64,000 bases of DNA from Nissolia schottii (lineage: Eukaryota; Streptophyta; Magnoliopsida; Fabales; Fabaceae), in contig QANU01009643.1 in assembly GCA_003254905.1 (NCBI GenBank), positions 1 to 64,000 of the forward strand, given 5' to 3'. Positions 13,232 to 25,322 of the stretch are shown here, piece after piece. The stretch's first letter is position 1. Every line of letters starts with the position of its first letter. Under the pieces are notes generated by a model that had not been told where the DNA came from, did not search any database, and saw only the letters and a program-made list of their open reading frames with translations. A program made the translations under genes and the position numbers.

Positions 13232-13379
13232 ATAATGAAGAATGAAAAGAAGGAAAGAAAAGATGAATGAGAACGAGGACCAGGAGTTCACGCCTGGCTC
13301 GGAAGAACAGAATGAAAAGAAAGAAAGAAAAGATGAATGAGACCGAGGACCAGGAGTTCACGCCTGGCTCGGAAGGGCT
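13232..13379 (+). repeat. Two ~75-bp tandem repeats with an internal palindrome
   Basis: Two copies of a unit contain AAAGAAAAGATGAATGAGA, then CGAGGACCAGGAGTTCACGC, then CTGGCTCGGAAG. The CCAGGAGTTCACGCCTGG core can fold on itself. The array lies inside the solo LTR. Confidence 0.8.
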
Positions 13380-13557
13380 AGATGAAAAAAAAACAAAAAA
13401 CAAAAACGCATTTCCCCGGCTATAACGGTCGGTCGCTCTGGTCGGGGAGGACAAAACCTTGAGCTATAACGATTGGCCGCTCTGGCTCAGGAACAACTCT
13501 GATGAGTGGTGGGTTGGTGAAGGACGCGTAGCCAGAAGCCATCCCCACCCAGTAGAC

Positions 13558-13675
13558 GCTAACCCGGGTAAGCCGGTATGCGTAAGAAAAGAAGAAAAGG
13601 CTAACCCAGGTAAGCTGGTATGCGTAAGATATGAAAGAAGGACGCTAACCCGGGCAAGCCGGTATGCGTAAGAGA
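13558..13675 (+). repeat. Three ~43-bp tandem repeats inside the solo LTR
   Basis: Three units each carry CGCTAACCCGGGTAAGCCGG or a close variant followed by TATGCGTAAG. They are separated by short purine-rich linkers. Confidence 0.8.
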
Positions 13676-14703
13676 ACCCCATGCATGAGTATATGATGAT
13701 GTATGAGTATGTAATGTATTAGTATATGAGGATGTATGTCTATGTAGTCGTCAAGAGAACGCTCGAGACGACCTATGTATGTACGCGAAGTAAAGATAAT
13801 GAGCACGAGAACTTAGATAAGAAAGACTAGTTCCCCAATCACCTAGTAAAGTAGATAAAGCCGTTCAGGACTTTAGGCCAGATAATAATCAGTAGGATGT
13901 TAGAATGCATGTTCACATAGAAACCCCTGAGCGGCCGGGTAGATAAGTGAGAAAAAAAAAATCCCCTATGCCAAGGTTAACCACTGAGGACGACTGTTCT
14001 CACCCCCACTTGCTTATGCTTCCCAGGAGCAGGCGAAGAGTACGAGGGCTACGAGGAGCCCTATGAGGAGCCGCACGCGGAGCAATAAAGGACCGAGGAC
14101 CAGCCAGTCTAGCTCGACCTCGGATGGACATTTTGCCATATTTTGTTATATTTTGAGATGTATTTTGATGTATTTGGCTTATCTATGTAAACTATTATGA
14201 TACTCTGTTGGTTGTAATATATGATGGACCAGATACTTATGATGTAATTATTGATGCTAGCAATGACTATCGCTTTTAAGCTTCCGCTCTACCGTTTGTA
14301 TTATATGATGTGATTCACGCGTGTCTCATATTTTGCAAATAAAGTAATAAATAGAAAAGTTTTAAAATGGTCCATATGTTCCTTACCTTGGTATTTTCGA
14401 AAGATAATAAGGGACTATAAGTAATCCCACCAAATGATTAACAACCTAGTGAGCATTGTATATTACTTGAGGGTATGCAGTTAGCTAGGATGTTACACTA
14501 AGTATCTAACAAAGTTGTCAAATTTGTACATTTTGACATAAACTTATTAGTAGATTTTAACTCGTAATTTCGCTAATAAAATCAAGAATTCATTTAAATC
14601 GTATGAGTTTACCAAAAGAAAATTTACATAAGAATTAATTCATTTTGTGTAATAAATTATAAACTTGTAAGAATTTACAAGTTAATTCAAGAGTTTAACA
14701 ACC

Positions 14704-15919
14704 ATACATGGCTCCTTTAATTAATTGAATATAGTTTCTCTAATTTACCTATTAGTATTAAATCAAAGAAGATACCGCTTGAAATGAATTATTAACTCTC
14801 AATAATGATTTGCTTAATTTGGATACAAAAGGCTGCATTATTTTTAACTTTTCCATGAAGACAATTATACCACCCTTGTTTCGTATTTATGCCCCGTACC
14901 TTTATGTTTTTTTTTTTTTCTTTTTGCCTCATTATTTTTTTATTTGATATTTTTTAAACATGACTCTTAAAAGTATTCCATATAAAATTTTAGACAGAGA
15001 AAAAATTTAGAGAGATCAAATTTGAGAACGAAAAAGGGAGAATTTATAAGATGGTGAATTTAGAGAATGTGACAGAGAGAGAGTTATAGTATGATAAAGA
15101 AATAAAAATAATTTTAGAGAATGAGAGAGATAAAGAATGAGAGTTTTATTAGTGATAAAATTTTATAGAGAACAAAAGAGAATTTTAAAGAGAGAGATAA
15201 TTTTAATCATTGATAATTTAAAAGAAATAAAATGAGACACTGATTTTGGTGAAAAAGACACTGATTTAAATGAAAAATGAGAGATGGGAAATTTCTTGTG
15301 GTATCTAATGATAGCTCATTGAGTAGAAATATATAACAGGGAAAAATATGCTTTTGGACTCATTATATTTTATTTAATAATTTTTATTTTTATTTTATTT
15401 TAATGTTACTTTTTTAATCATGTAAATAATTTGTTCAAGATATATAATAAATTTTTTAAGAGTGAAAATAATTATTTTAGCATAAATCATTTTTTAACTG
15501 TAATTATCATATGACTCTTAAAAGTATTTTTTTTGGTTACAGATACTGAGAATTTTAAAGAGAGAAAATTTTGAAGAGAAAAATAAGAGAGAATTTAGAG
15601 AATTTATAGGGATTGAGTTTCAGAGAAAGAGAAAATATCTTGTTGGTCTTCTATATGTACCCCTCTATTCGGTTTGATTTAAAAAAAAATTAATTTGGTC
15701 TTTCAATTAATGAATGTTAGTTGATTTGGTCATTTTTATCATTTAATTACACTTTTTAAATGTAGGTTATGTCACTTTTATGTGTGAGTTTTGTATAAAA
15801 AGATTAAATTGACTAATGTTTAACAAATAAATGATCAAATTGAACATTTTGAAAAAAATATAGGATCAAATTGAATAAATCTGTATGATTAGAGGACTAA
15901 ATGAGTATTTTATCCTTTA
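14704..15919. other. Intergenic AT-rich sequence, no gene seen
   Basis: The region is rich in GAGA and AATTTTAGAGA motifs, particularly 15000-15230 and 15540-15640, like a decayed GA-rich repeat. Nothing else is recognised. Confidence 0.45.
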
Positions 15920-16071
15920 GGGTGTGTTTACGAATTTTGTTTTAAAGGGGAATGAAAGAAAATGAAAAGTTTTAGGGGGGTTTAAAACATGTTAAAAGCA
16001 TGATTAAATCCCCAAAATCTTTCTTTGTTTTCTTTTCATTTCTTTTCAAAACGAAAATCCTAAACACACAC
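15920..16071. mobile_element. Tourist-like MITE (PIF/Harbinger type), 152 bp
   Basis: The left arm begins GGGTGTGTTTA and continues through TTTTGTTTTAAA..GAAAGAAAATGAAAA. The right arm is its imperfect reverse complement and ends TAAACACACAC. Both sides carry TTA (15917-15919 and 16072-16074), the 3-bp duplication typical of this superfamily. The whole element can fold into one hairpin and has no coding capacity. Confidence 0.75.
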
Positions 16072-16521
16072 TTAGAGAATGAGAGAGAGTGTGTGTTTTT
16101 AGTCTGAGAGAGAGGATTTAGAGTGAGAAAAATTTAGAGAAAGAGAGCTTGATTGAGCAAGAGAGAAATTATTAGAGATATAGTAATAGTATCATTGAGA
16201 AAGAAAAGGATAATTTTAGAGCGTGAGAAAGATAATTTTAGTAATGGAGAATAGAGAATCAGAGGGAGTAATTTTGGTAGGAATTATTTTTTGGTTAATT
16301 TTAATGAAGTGGTGCCATATTTTCTCAATTTTGGAAGAAATGATCTAGATTTAACTGTAAGGAGAAGATGTCATGCAATACTTAATGGTATTTCAATTAG
16401 TTAGATATTATAGAGTTTTTAAAACTTTTGAAATATTTCTAAAATTTATATTCAAATTTACAAACTATCCTTTATATTATGTAATCGCAATATGTACATA
16501 TATTGATAATATGCACACAAG

Positions 16522-16561
<40 letters not shown>

Positions 16562-16734
16562 TTATCACCTCAAGAAAATGTTTGGAGGCTATGCATGTTC
16601 AAAGATGTGAACCTCTTAAGTCCTAATAAGTAATAACATGCGTGCAATGTTTGAGCTGAAGCCCACCATCGGAATTTTGATTTACAAAAGTGATGTATCT
16701 TTGCCACTAAATATTTTTGATATTTCTAGAAATG
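16072..16734. other. Intergenic, with an (AT)n microsatellite
   Basis: Contains GA-rich sequence followed by an (AT)n tract of about 27 bp near 16526-16553. No gene is recognised. Confidence 0.5.
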
Positions 16735-18970
16735 TAACAAACCCAGGGGAAAAGTATGTCAACTGTACCAAGTAGGTACGAGGATGATTTCCTCTACAAC
16801 AGCCAGTTGGCGGTCGTCAGAGCTCCTTGCAGTGGCATGGGTATCTCCAAGGAATCCAACATTTAAATTAGGATTAGTACAAAATAAGGTAAAGCTATGT
16901 AAAGATGGTATGATAGTGTACCTCGTTAATTGAGCCTTTTGTACAAGCTCTAATTAGGGTAAGACTTGAGGATGTCATCTTTCGGTGGGTCCCACGGAAT
17001 CATTTTTGTGTGACGCTCTGTTTTGCCCTAACTATGTTCTGGGCAGGTCGTACTCTTGGGCTATTCGCCACTTGGGTCAAGTCAATCCCTCCGTAAGTGT
17101 AGTTGATGGGCCTTTGCGGAGCCCAGCCTATAACAGGTGCCCCCACTCAAAATGTAGGCTTTTATTCGTGTTTTGAGTTAGCAGTAGTGTTTCTTTGTCT
17201 TTTTGTGTTTCATTCCATTTTTCTTCTCTTCTTATCAAATTTCCTTTTGCATGTATGACGTGGCCCACGTGGGGTTCCTCTATGTTGCAGGTGATGTCAC
17301 CCTTACTCTTTTTCCACTCATGCATCACATCAAGTCATTTCCCCTAACCGTTTGTAGTTTCGAGGGGAATTGATCTTTGCCCGTGGTACCACATGGCGCG
17401 AGGTTTAAGCACTCAAGTGCCCTTAGCCCTTTGGGCTTCTCAGGGCGGACCTAGAGAACTAAGAGGCTTACCTACTATAAATTGGAGCTTTCCCTCTCCT
17501 ACAACTCTGTTTCTGCATATATCTTTGCCGTCACCTTCAATTTGTTCGAGACTAAAGAATGCCCCTTTCATCATCTTCTTCATCTTCCACTCCCTCAGTT
17601 ATCTTAGGTGAGGTTTTCTTCTTCTTCTTCTTCTTCTTCTTTTTTCCCACATCTGTGTCTTAGTAACTTGTTTGGCGTGGCCATGTTTTTTGGCCTCCTG
17701 CGCTTTATATTTATTCCCAATCTCCATTTCTTCCCCATCCCTTCTTATTCCATGGCAGGGGTTAGGGGTGTATCGACCAATTCGAGTCATATTTTTCAAA
17801 TAAACTTACTCATCTAACAAACCCAACAACAACACAAATGATTGAGTTGTGTAGTTTTGAATGGGGTGACCCATCTCGAGTCAACTCGTTGGATGGTCAA
17901 CCGAGTCATCGATCAATTATGACATTTTTTTTTTCAAAATTTTCATTCATTATTTTATGAGTTTTTAGACATTTTTTGGGCCTTTAGGCCTTTTTTTGTA
18001 GTGTTTGGGCCTTATAAAAAAATTATATTCTTTGCAGTATAAAGAAACTATGTTTTTAATTTTAAAAAGTTGTAATTTTTTTTTATACAAAAAATATGTA
18101 TGAAGTGAGTGAGGGTGAGAGAGCTTCCATTCAAGTGAGTGAGAGAGAGAGAGAGAGAGCAGCAGGTGACTGTGGTGGTGGCGCAACAAAATAGGTGGGT
18201 GGGAGGGAGAGAAATGGTGTGAGATCTGAAAATGAGATGAAAGAGTGTGAGAGCTGAAATTGTCATGTCGGTGGGGTGGGTAATATTTAATTTTTAAAAA
18301 AAATTAAAAAATTAAAATTGTCATGTGTGTGTGTGAGAGAGAGTGAGAGAGAGAGAGCGAGAGAGAGTTTGTCAACCGAGTCGATTTTGAAATACTTCAA
18401 AACGACAACCGACCCTACAAGCACTATGAGTCTGTCGATTTTGACTTGTCGACCTAATAATTTGACTCAATTAATCCAAAATAGCTTCAAGTCATGTTGA
18501 GTCACTGGATTAGATGAGTTACCCGACTCGTTGTACACCCCTAACTGGGGTGGATTCTACGTTGCCCCAGTTTATGACTACGTTGGGCAGGTTTTGTGCC
18601 ATGAGATTTTCGTAAGCTTTTGTGTTCTTTCCCTGTTCGGGGTAACGAGTTATGGTGGCTAAATTTCTTTTGTCCTGTTTTTGTTGTTTCTTCTTTCATT
18701 TTTTTAGGCTTCCACGCCGTTACTCTGGGATGGAGAAACACAAGAAATCTTCAAAGGGCTTAAAAGTTCCTTGCCCTCTATTGGATTGTCATGAGGTTGT
18801 TGCCTATTCCTGGGTTGACCTAGAGGTTTTCTCAACTCCCTTCATCATCAAATCGTGGCATATCTTTGCGCTCTCAGAGGCTTTGCAACTGACGAAGGAT
18901 GGCCTACACAACGAGAATTATGTCATGGTGGCTGTAAAGACCCAAAAATCATTACCGGCACGCAAATGAC
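16735..18970 (+). mobile_element. Probable LTR-retrotransposon remnant (interrupted)
   Basis: The composition changes from AT-rich to balanced. The start TGTAACAAACCCAGG (from 16735) and the phrase AGGTGCCCCCACTC near 17130 resemble plant LTR sequence. A short exon-like frame near 18730-18950 follows a pyrimidine tract ending in TTTTTTAG. It encodes a tryptophan-containing segment (VAYSWVDLEVF) that I cannot assign. The block is interrupted by the inverted-repeat element at 17761-18545. I could not find a matching second LTR or a target duplication, so this is a tentative call. Confidence 0.35.
17761..18545. mobile_element. Non-autonomous transposon with GTTAGGGGTGTA inverted ends
   Basis: The left end GTTAGGGGTGTA and the right end TACACCCCTAAC are perfect 12-bp inverted repeats. 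The similarity continues inward (CGACCAATTCGAGTCA against the complement of GAGTTACCCGACTCG). The interior of 785 bp is AT-rich with GA microsatellites near 18138-18158 and 18332-18368. The AGGGGTGT end is common among hAT-type MITEs, but the flanks do not give a clean 8-bp duplication. Confidence 0.6.
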
Positions 18971-21300
18971 TAGTTACCTTACAAAAGTCTCTTACGAACA
19001 TTTTTCATAAAAACATGTATTTTAACTTCAATTAAAATAAATAAAAACCTTCCTTTTTTGAATAAACATAAACTCTTTACAATAAATACAATTGTACATG
19101 CAAAATATGTGACTGATCCGAAGATCCTGCTTGTATACAATTGGAACACTCTAGACATTGACTTGATTACAAATTTAAAATAAAATCTAACAAATGCTAT
19201 GGATAACTTCACCTTAAAGTGATTATTAACTCACGAATCCTGACGTCGCTGTAACTAACCATAAACTCCATGCACTGCTACTTCTAGATCTTAACCTGCA
19301 ATTGGAGGGAGAGATTGAGGGGTGAGAACTCTGGGGAAAGCCTCAGCGAATGACTGCCCTCACGGTGACATGGAACACTTCAAAAATATCAAAATAATGA
19401 GAAAGGAAGAAGAAGTTGTTGGAAGACTAAGGCCTTAAAGTTACCCTCAAGAATATCAAAATAATGAGAAATATATCTTACACTTTTGACTACTCACACA
19501 ATAGGGAAGAAATATATGAATACGATAACTTGTACATGCAAAATATATAGGAAAATATAGCTACACATACATTAGAAACAATATGTTACCAACATCAACT
19601 TTACGAACCATAAATGCATCAAATAAAGCATTGTTAACTACTTGCGCAATACAGCAACAAACTAAACTAACTTGAATCAACACAAAGATGATGAATATTT
19701 CCAACTACTTGTGCTACGAATACTCCCTTCCTTGAATTATCCTTTGCTTTTTCAAAAACTTCAAAAAATTTTGAGTCCAAAACAGAACCTATTCTGGATT
19801 AACAGAATTCTATGTCTATGCTCTGGCATTATCTAGCAAAAAAGATAATACAAATTTAAGATTTTTTAATAAATCAGTGATCTGCCTTGTGTTGATGAAG
19901 TTTACTATGGTCAACCTTATTTTAGAGCAATCCAAGCTTCTTGGTTATTTATTTTAGTGATAAATTATTGGGTAGTCATTGATGTGCACAAATTTTTATC
20001 TTTAAAATCTTCAAATATATAATATACTAAAAGAATGTGCTAAGTCAATAAGAATGCATCATCGTTGACCCAGAAAAACAAAAAAACAAATTGGTTTGAT
20101 ATCACTTGTGTTCTACATCAAAAGCAGCCAAAATTCAATGGTTAAGACACACACAACACAACTTAACTGGACCAGGTTCAAGTGGAGACTTGGCTATATT
20201 CACGCACCTAGTTAGTGATTTTGATAAGACACCACAAAAGTCCAAACAAAACCCAGTTAAAGAAAGTAGCTAAAGAAGAATAAAAATAAATAACAAACAA
20301 AATTTTGTTCATGTTAGTGAATGAAACATTAGGCCTACTAATAAAGGTTCAGGAAACACTCTTCTTCTTCAAAAGGTTCACCCTTGTTTGATAATTAGAT
20401 TGTTATGGTTATATAAGAGAGGTTTTTCTGATGCAACAACATTTGCATATTCAGATGCTGAAAATTTTGTGGTGGTTGCATGCTGACACATGATTCTTTT
20501 ACTCATTTTGCAAGCAAATCTTTTGAAGATCTCTAGAACTCACTCGTTTCTCTTCAAATCACAAACTCATTTTGCATTGGCTTTCGTCAAGAACTTTTGA
20601 GAAACTTATGAGAGATGTTTCAGTCTAGCCAATAGAACCTAAAATCCTTATATCTTTCTTACTGGTTGATCGGTATCGATACATTTGACAGGAATATAGA
20701 TTTTAGAGATTACTTTCTATACATAGTCAGTTAATAGAAATGCAAGAAGGTGTAAAATCATGGCAAGTAATTTTCCATCATGATAGCTATCCACTATGGT
20801 TTGGGGGCCCCTTTGTGGTATGGCCAGCTTCATGAGGTTTGGACCTAGGCCTCCTTTGCCTAATGGGCCATCAAGCTTGGCCCAATGGGATTCCCTATCC
20901 CTAGTCCGCAACAATAACTAAAAAAGAGCAGCAATACACAAACCCACTCATTACTCTTCAAATCACAAGATATTTAATTTCTTTTTAACAGTCTATACTG
21001 TCCATCCCTCTTTCATATTGAGTGCAACAATTATTATCTTAATGTAAATTAGCTCATTGCAATCCTCTTAAACTCCATTCGAATGAAAAAGATCATTCAG
21101 TTAACTTGAACCATTCATGCTCATTTCTTCTGAAACATTCCTATATCTAAATAAGCTAGCAAGTATACATTTTGCTGCAGTAAGCATAATCAATACTTGA
21201 AAAGGGATATAATCTCATAATATTAATAAACTAATAATAAGCAATTAATGTTGAATTACATGCAAAACAAAGCTATAGACTTCTCTATCACTCAAAGGAC
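18971..21300. other. Intergenic, no gene recognised
   Basis: Mixed-composition sequence without a convincing open frame. The block GGTGAGAACTCTGGGG..CCTCAGCGAATGAC near 19321-19352 resembles a sequence found inside the long LTRs of this window. A TGTAAAGACCC at about 18932 resembles a Gypsy LTR start. The region may therefore hold decayed LTR material, but I cannot delimit it. Confidence 0.35.
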
Positions 21301-21537
21301 AATTTACAAATAAAATATCAGCACGTATGTATAGCTTCCAGTTTACAATTAAGGTGCAGTATTTCATAAAAGAGGACCACACGCCTTTCTGTTCTTGGAT
21401 TCATCACTCACTCGTAAAGAAAGTTGCACTCAAGAATTTGCAGTTCTTTCATGGTCCACCCTCTAACTTATATGGTTATGCCTTGGCCATTGTCCACACT
21501 CTCTACTATTCTATTTTTAGCACACAACAGCTGAGAC

Positions 21538-21941
21538 CAAGTCCAAGGGCAACTAATTTCTTCTATACACCTCACCACTTGCTGCTTCAACCATAGGCAA
21601 CCACCACCACCACCACCACCATCAGCTTCCAATTAACCGTTTTCATGTTCAATCCAGCGGTGGATCAGATGATAACTGCTTTCAACCCGAAAATCAAGTG
21701 CCAAACCCAGCTTCCGTCAAAATGGAATCCAACAACACTCAGATTTTCCACATGAGAGCGAATCTTAACCACCACAAGACCACGCCTGCAGCACCAAGGA
21801 GGGGTCCAAACCACTAACGATCAAGTTGAAGCCACCAAAGCCAAAATCATTTCTCACCCTCACTACTCTAATATCTTACAAGCTTGCATCGATTGCCAAA
21901 AGGCTAATACACCAATTGATGATTTCACCCCACCACAATAA
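21538..21941 (+). pseudogene. Class I KNOX homeobox gene fragment (KNAT1/BP-like), decayed
   Basis: Three features recall the N-terminal half of BREVIPEDICELLUS/KNAT1-type KNOTTED-like homeobox proteins. They are a PRATNFFYTP-like start, a poly-His run followed by QLPINRFHVQSSG, and, after a frame change, VEATKAKIISHPHYSNILQA then CIDCQKANTP. The last two match the start of the KNOX1 (MEINOX) domain. The upstream frame ends at TAA (21815-21817) and the KNOX1 part lies in the +1 frame, so a frameshift separates them. The KNOX1 part itself stops at 21939-21941. KNOX2, ELK and homeodomain are absent downstream. This cannot encode a normal KNOX protein. Confidence 0.6.
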
Positions 21942-24765
21942 TGAACACAAGAAAAACAAAGCTATCTTATATACACCACAGACCAATTAATGTTTTAAAT
22001 AATTCCAACAGTCTCATAGTTTACAAGCAATTAGGGTTTCGAAGAATTCTAAGACCAATTAATGAGAGAATCTGGGAGATTATTTGTAGAAAGGAGAATG
22101 AGAAATAACGAGAAAGAGCACCTGAATCTCCGACGGAGACGACGGCGGCAGAGTTGGATCAGGCTACAAATGGTTAGTTTTGGTAGCTGGGGCTGGGTTT
22201 GGAAACTCCCTGCCGACGAATGGAATGCACAGGCCAATGGAAGTTGTTGCGCATTTTATTCTGCAGGAATTGGACTCTCGTCTTTATTGTGTTGTGATTG
22301 CAGACTTCAGGGAGTGGATGCATAAGGAGGGTCGAATTGTTATGGTGATTTTGTCATTGTTGAGACTTTACTTTGTTGCGTGCCAATTTTATAGGCTCCA
22401 TTTCCCTTTAACACATAGCCTTTTTGTTATTTCCTCTGATGTATGAAAAAAGAAAAACATCGTTTATCAGCAACCAATTAAAATCCAATCATTTATACTG
22501 TTGCCACTTGCGTTGAACCAGGTAAACCGTTGTCCAATTAATGCCATATCCCGGAGTCCCATCACTTAACAAGTACATTAATTGTGACGATAATTTTAAA
22601 ACTGAGTGCACCATAAATCCTATAACCAAATATTTATATTTCAATTTTTGAAACAATTTAAGTTTAATTCTTGTTATTAACGTAAGAATTACTTTAAGGA
22701 ATGATTTATAAATATTCCTATAAATTAAAAGAACCTGAAAATATGTTGTGATCTTGGTGAAATGATCGGTGTTAAATTCACTTAAACTTAGGGTTATCAC
22801 AATAAAAAGTATATGAATTTATAAATTTATAGATTTTTTGTAAACTATCCATGGGTATTTAGTTAGTTATTTTTAAAAGGGCTATTAATTAGCTTAGCAA
22901 TCGTGTTAATGTAAAATAAAGGGGCAAGCATATGGGCCGCTAGCGTTGAACGTGAGAATAATTTTGTTTTTTCAAAAAGTGAGTGTTGTAACCATTTTAT
23001 CAATTGTACGTGAGAAAAAAAAACTTTTTTATTGTGACCTTTATAAAACTACTGTTGTAAAAAATTACTCATGCGGAAGTTTTTTTTTTTTTTTTTTTTA
23101 AACCTCCGAAACTACACTTGAACTTTGGTGAATCTTTTAAGAGGGTGTTCATATTTTCAAAAAAAAAAAACCATAAATATTTGGTAAACAAAAAGTAAAT
23201 GTGTTTTTGTTGTTGGTTTTTAAAAGTCAAGAAAGGCTTTTGGGAGCTATCATTAGTAATTTTTTCAATTGACTTATATTCTCTAAGTGTTAAAATATAA
23301 AAATATCTTTATATTTTAATGGTCTTTATTACTCTATTTGATATTTATGTTTATTATGATAATTTTAAATATAAAGAACATATTTAAAATATATTTACCA
23401 AACACTACTCTTACAACTTCTGCTTCTTAAGAATTACATTTTCATTTTTTTTACCAAATAACATTACTATGATTTTTTGAGAATAGCTTTTGGAGAGTTA
23501 AAAAGCTCAATAGCTTTCGAAAAATGACAACATTATACCAAGCCTTAGTGTGATGATAAATGACAAATTGATGTTGTTGAGAAGATAGTGATAGTGTCTT
23601 ATTTAAGTGAAGGATATTTTTGGGAGAAATAGGCAAATGAGAGCATGGCAGTTGAAACGCTTCTACGACGTTATATAGTAGTAAAGATAAACTTTAATAT
23701 TTATCTATAAATCATTTGTTTGGTCTAGAAGAAAAATGCCATGTGAAAAAAAAAATCATGCAAAACACATTGTGTTTCTTTTTGTAAATTTAGGGAATAT
23801 TATATATATATATATATATATGTTTTATGCATAAATCAAATAAATTTATTTTAAAATCATGTAGAATGAGCCCTTTTAGCAAAGATGCAAATTCGAGAAT
23901 AACAATCCCTATTTTATGAGAATAATGAGTAGTACTTGGTACAACGATTATAATAAAGGACAATAAAATAAACTTAAACTATTGAAGAAGCAAATTGAAA
24001 AAATGAAGGACAAAACAATAAAATGAAAAAGAAAATGAGAAATTTACTTAAATCTTCTTAGTACTCTTTGTCGTTGGGACGTGTTGAGACTTTAAAAATT
24101 TTTTAACAAGTAAATTCCTCCCTAATTCTACCCTAGGCGTCTATATTTATAGCCTTCAGTGGCCTCTTGCTTGCTTGTGACGTGTCCCTTTGAGTGGTTG
24201 CACCTTGATTCTCAAAACTCCACTTCTCCCATTTTCCTTTTTTTTGGTGACATGGGCGATTATTGTCTTTCTAAAGTTGTCCATGTTCTTGGTAACCATT
24301 GGACGATGTTGATAGGCGCACCCTTTGTAAATAATTCCAATTCGAATTTGAATTCTTTTTCAACTTTTCATGCCCTAGCATTTTGAGAGGTCGAACCCTT
24401 TGTTTAGTATTCTGATTTCATTCAAGGTTTGGGTGGGGTTGCCTATGATCACCAATCTGGGTCGATTCATTGATATTATTCATTACACTCTCAAATTCTC
24501 CATGGTTGTCCACTAACTATTATTAAGGAGAAAGTCTTTCAAGAAATATTTCCTTTATACACTCGCCTTGTTGGTCGATTCTATCCTCCTTCACCATTCA
24601 TGGTCGACTGACATTTTCGATTGTAAATTTCTTGGTAAAACTTGTCCTTTAACGTATCAATAAAACTCTGACCTTTTCATTATCCTTGAATATCCTTTTT
24701 GATGATTTTACTCAAATGCCTTTGTTAGATATTTTCACCATAACTATATATATAAATATAGTTTT
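21942..24765. other. Intergenic; unassigned sequence around 22.06-22.45 kb
   Basis: The 22060-22450 part has higher GC and purine-rich tracts (CGACGGAGACGACGGCGGCAG), with open frames on both strands but no recognisable domain. The rest is AT-rich, with poly-T at about 23080-23099 and an (AT)n tract near 23801-23822. I see no supported gene. Confidence 0.4.
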
Positions 24766-24782
24766 AACACATCATATTTACA
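24766..24782 (+). repeat. LINE target-site duplication, left copy (17 bp)
   Basis: AACACATCATATTTACA, identical to 29832-29848. The pair brackets the LINE exactly. Confidence 0.9.
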
Positions 24783-24839
24783 GTCAGCTAGTTAGAATGA
24801 GAGAGAAAACTAGAGAGAGAAAGGGTGAGAGGGTGAGGT

Positions 24840-25322
24840 TTGGGGTTGGTTCATTCTAGAATCAGAAATGGCTATGGAAGCAAAGCTCATGAAGATAACG
24901 AAGGAATAAAGGTGACGACCTTATTTGTGGACAACTTACCCAAGTCCATGACCCCAAGCTGGTTCAAGCTTCTTTTCAAGTTCTATGGCAACATGGTGGA
25001 CTCCTACCTCTCAAGAAAGAAAAGAAGAGCGTCGGATAACCTATTTGGCTTCATGAGATATGCACAAAGAGAAGATGCAACCAAAGCAATAGAGAGACTG
25101 CATGGAACCATTATCAAGGAATGCAAGATATTAGTTGGATTCGCAAAATACGACAAGCAATCGCAAGGGAAACTGATGCAGAAGAGGATACAAGGACGCC
25201 AAAGTAGAAACATTACGCCCTTTCTTAAGAAGAGAAATCACAGAACATATGCACAGGTAACACAAAAGGCCAAGAAGAAAACAAATATAGGGCACGAAAG
25301 GAGGCAATGTCACCACAACTGA
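24840..25322 (+). pseudogene. LINE ORF1 fragment with RRM-like domain
   Basis: Open for 160 codons. Residues about 22-105 form an RNA-recognition-motif-like fold signature: TTLFVDNLP (RNP2-like), then NLFGFMRYAQREDATKAI (RNP1-like). The rest is basic. In plant L1-type LINEs such a domain opens ORF1, whose product binds the element's RNA. The frame ends before the remaining ORF1 part, which continues in pieces from 25360 (ATG of MATQSLIGEVLQ) to about 25868. Those pieces resemble the DUF4283 region found in many plant LINE proteins and contain in-frame stops. Confidence 0.7.

Larger units (their letters stand above)
10865..14497 (+). mobile_element. Complete solo LTR of a long-LTR retrotransposon (family L, copy 2)
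   Basis: The element starts TGTAACATCCC (10865) and ends GGATGTTACA (14497), giving TG..CA termini within a short inverted repeat. It is bordered by a perfect 5-bp duplication CTAAG (10860-10864 and 14498-14502). At 3633 bp with no gag or pol, it is most simply a solo LTR left by recombination between two LTRs. Inside are three different tandem arrays (12217-12900, 13232-13379, 13558-13675) and, near 14034-14088, a short acidic frame. LTRs this long with TGTAAC ends suggest a Ty3/Gypsy chromovirus of the Tekay/Del type, but without pol that is inference. Confidence 0.85.
10517..14703 (+). mobile_element. ~560-590-bp AT-rich repeat (family A, copy 1) split by a solo LTR
   Basis: The two outer parts, 10517-10864 and 14498-14703, together match in order and orientation the uninterrupted copy at 29849-30444. 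Shared blocks include ATGTTATGTCATAC, AAATTAGCTTAATAAA and AATTTACATAAGA. The ends GGTTGTTAAA and TTTAACAACC are inverted repeats. The long LTR is inserted in the middle with a CTAAG duplication. The small size, inverted ends and lack of coding sequence fit a MITE. The superfamily is not clear because the flanks show no convincing duplication. Confidence 0.65.

Noticed and set aside
17599-17817. Overlapping Arg-rich and Ser-rich frames around a (TTC)n tract
   Set aside because: They are artefacts of a trinucleotide microsatellite.
22049-22446. Overlapping frames on both strands in a GC-richer patch
   Set aside because: No domain, no splice structure that extends them, and both strands are equally open. 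Kept only as unassigned sequence.
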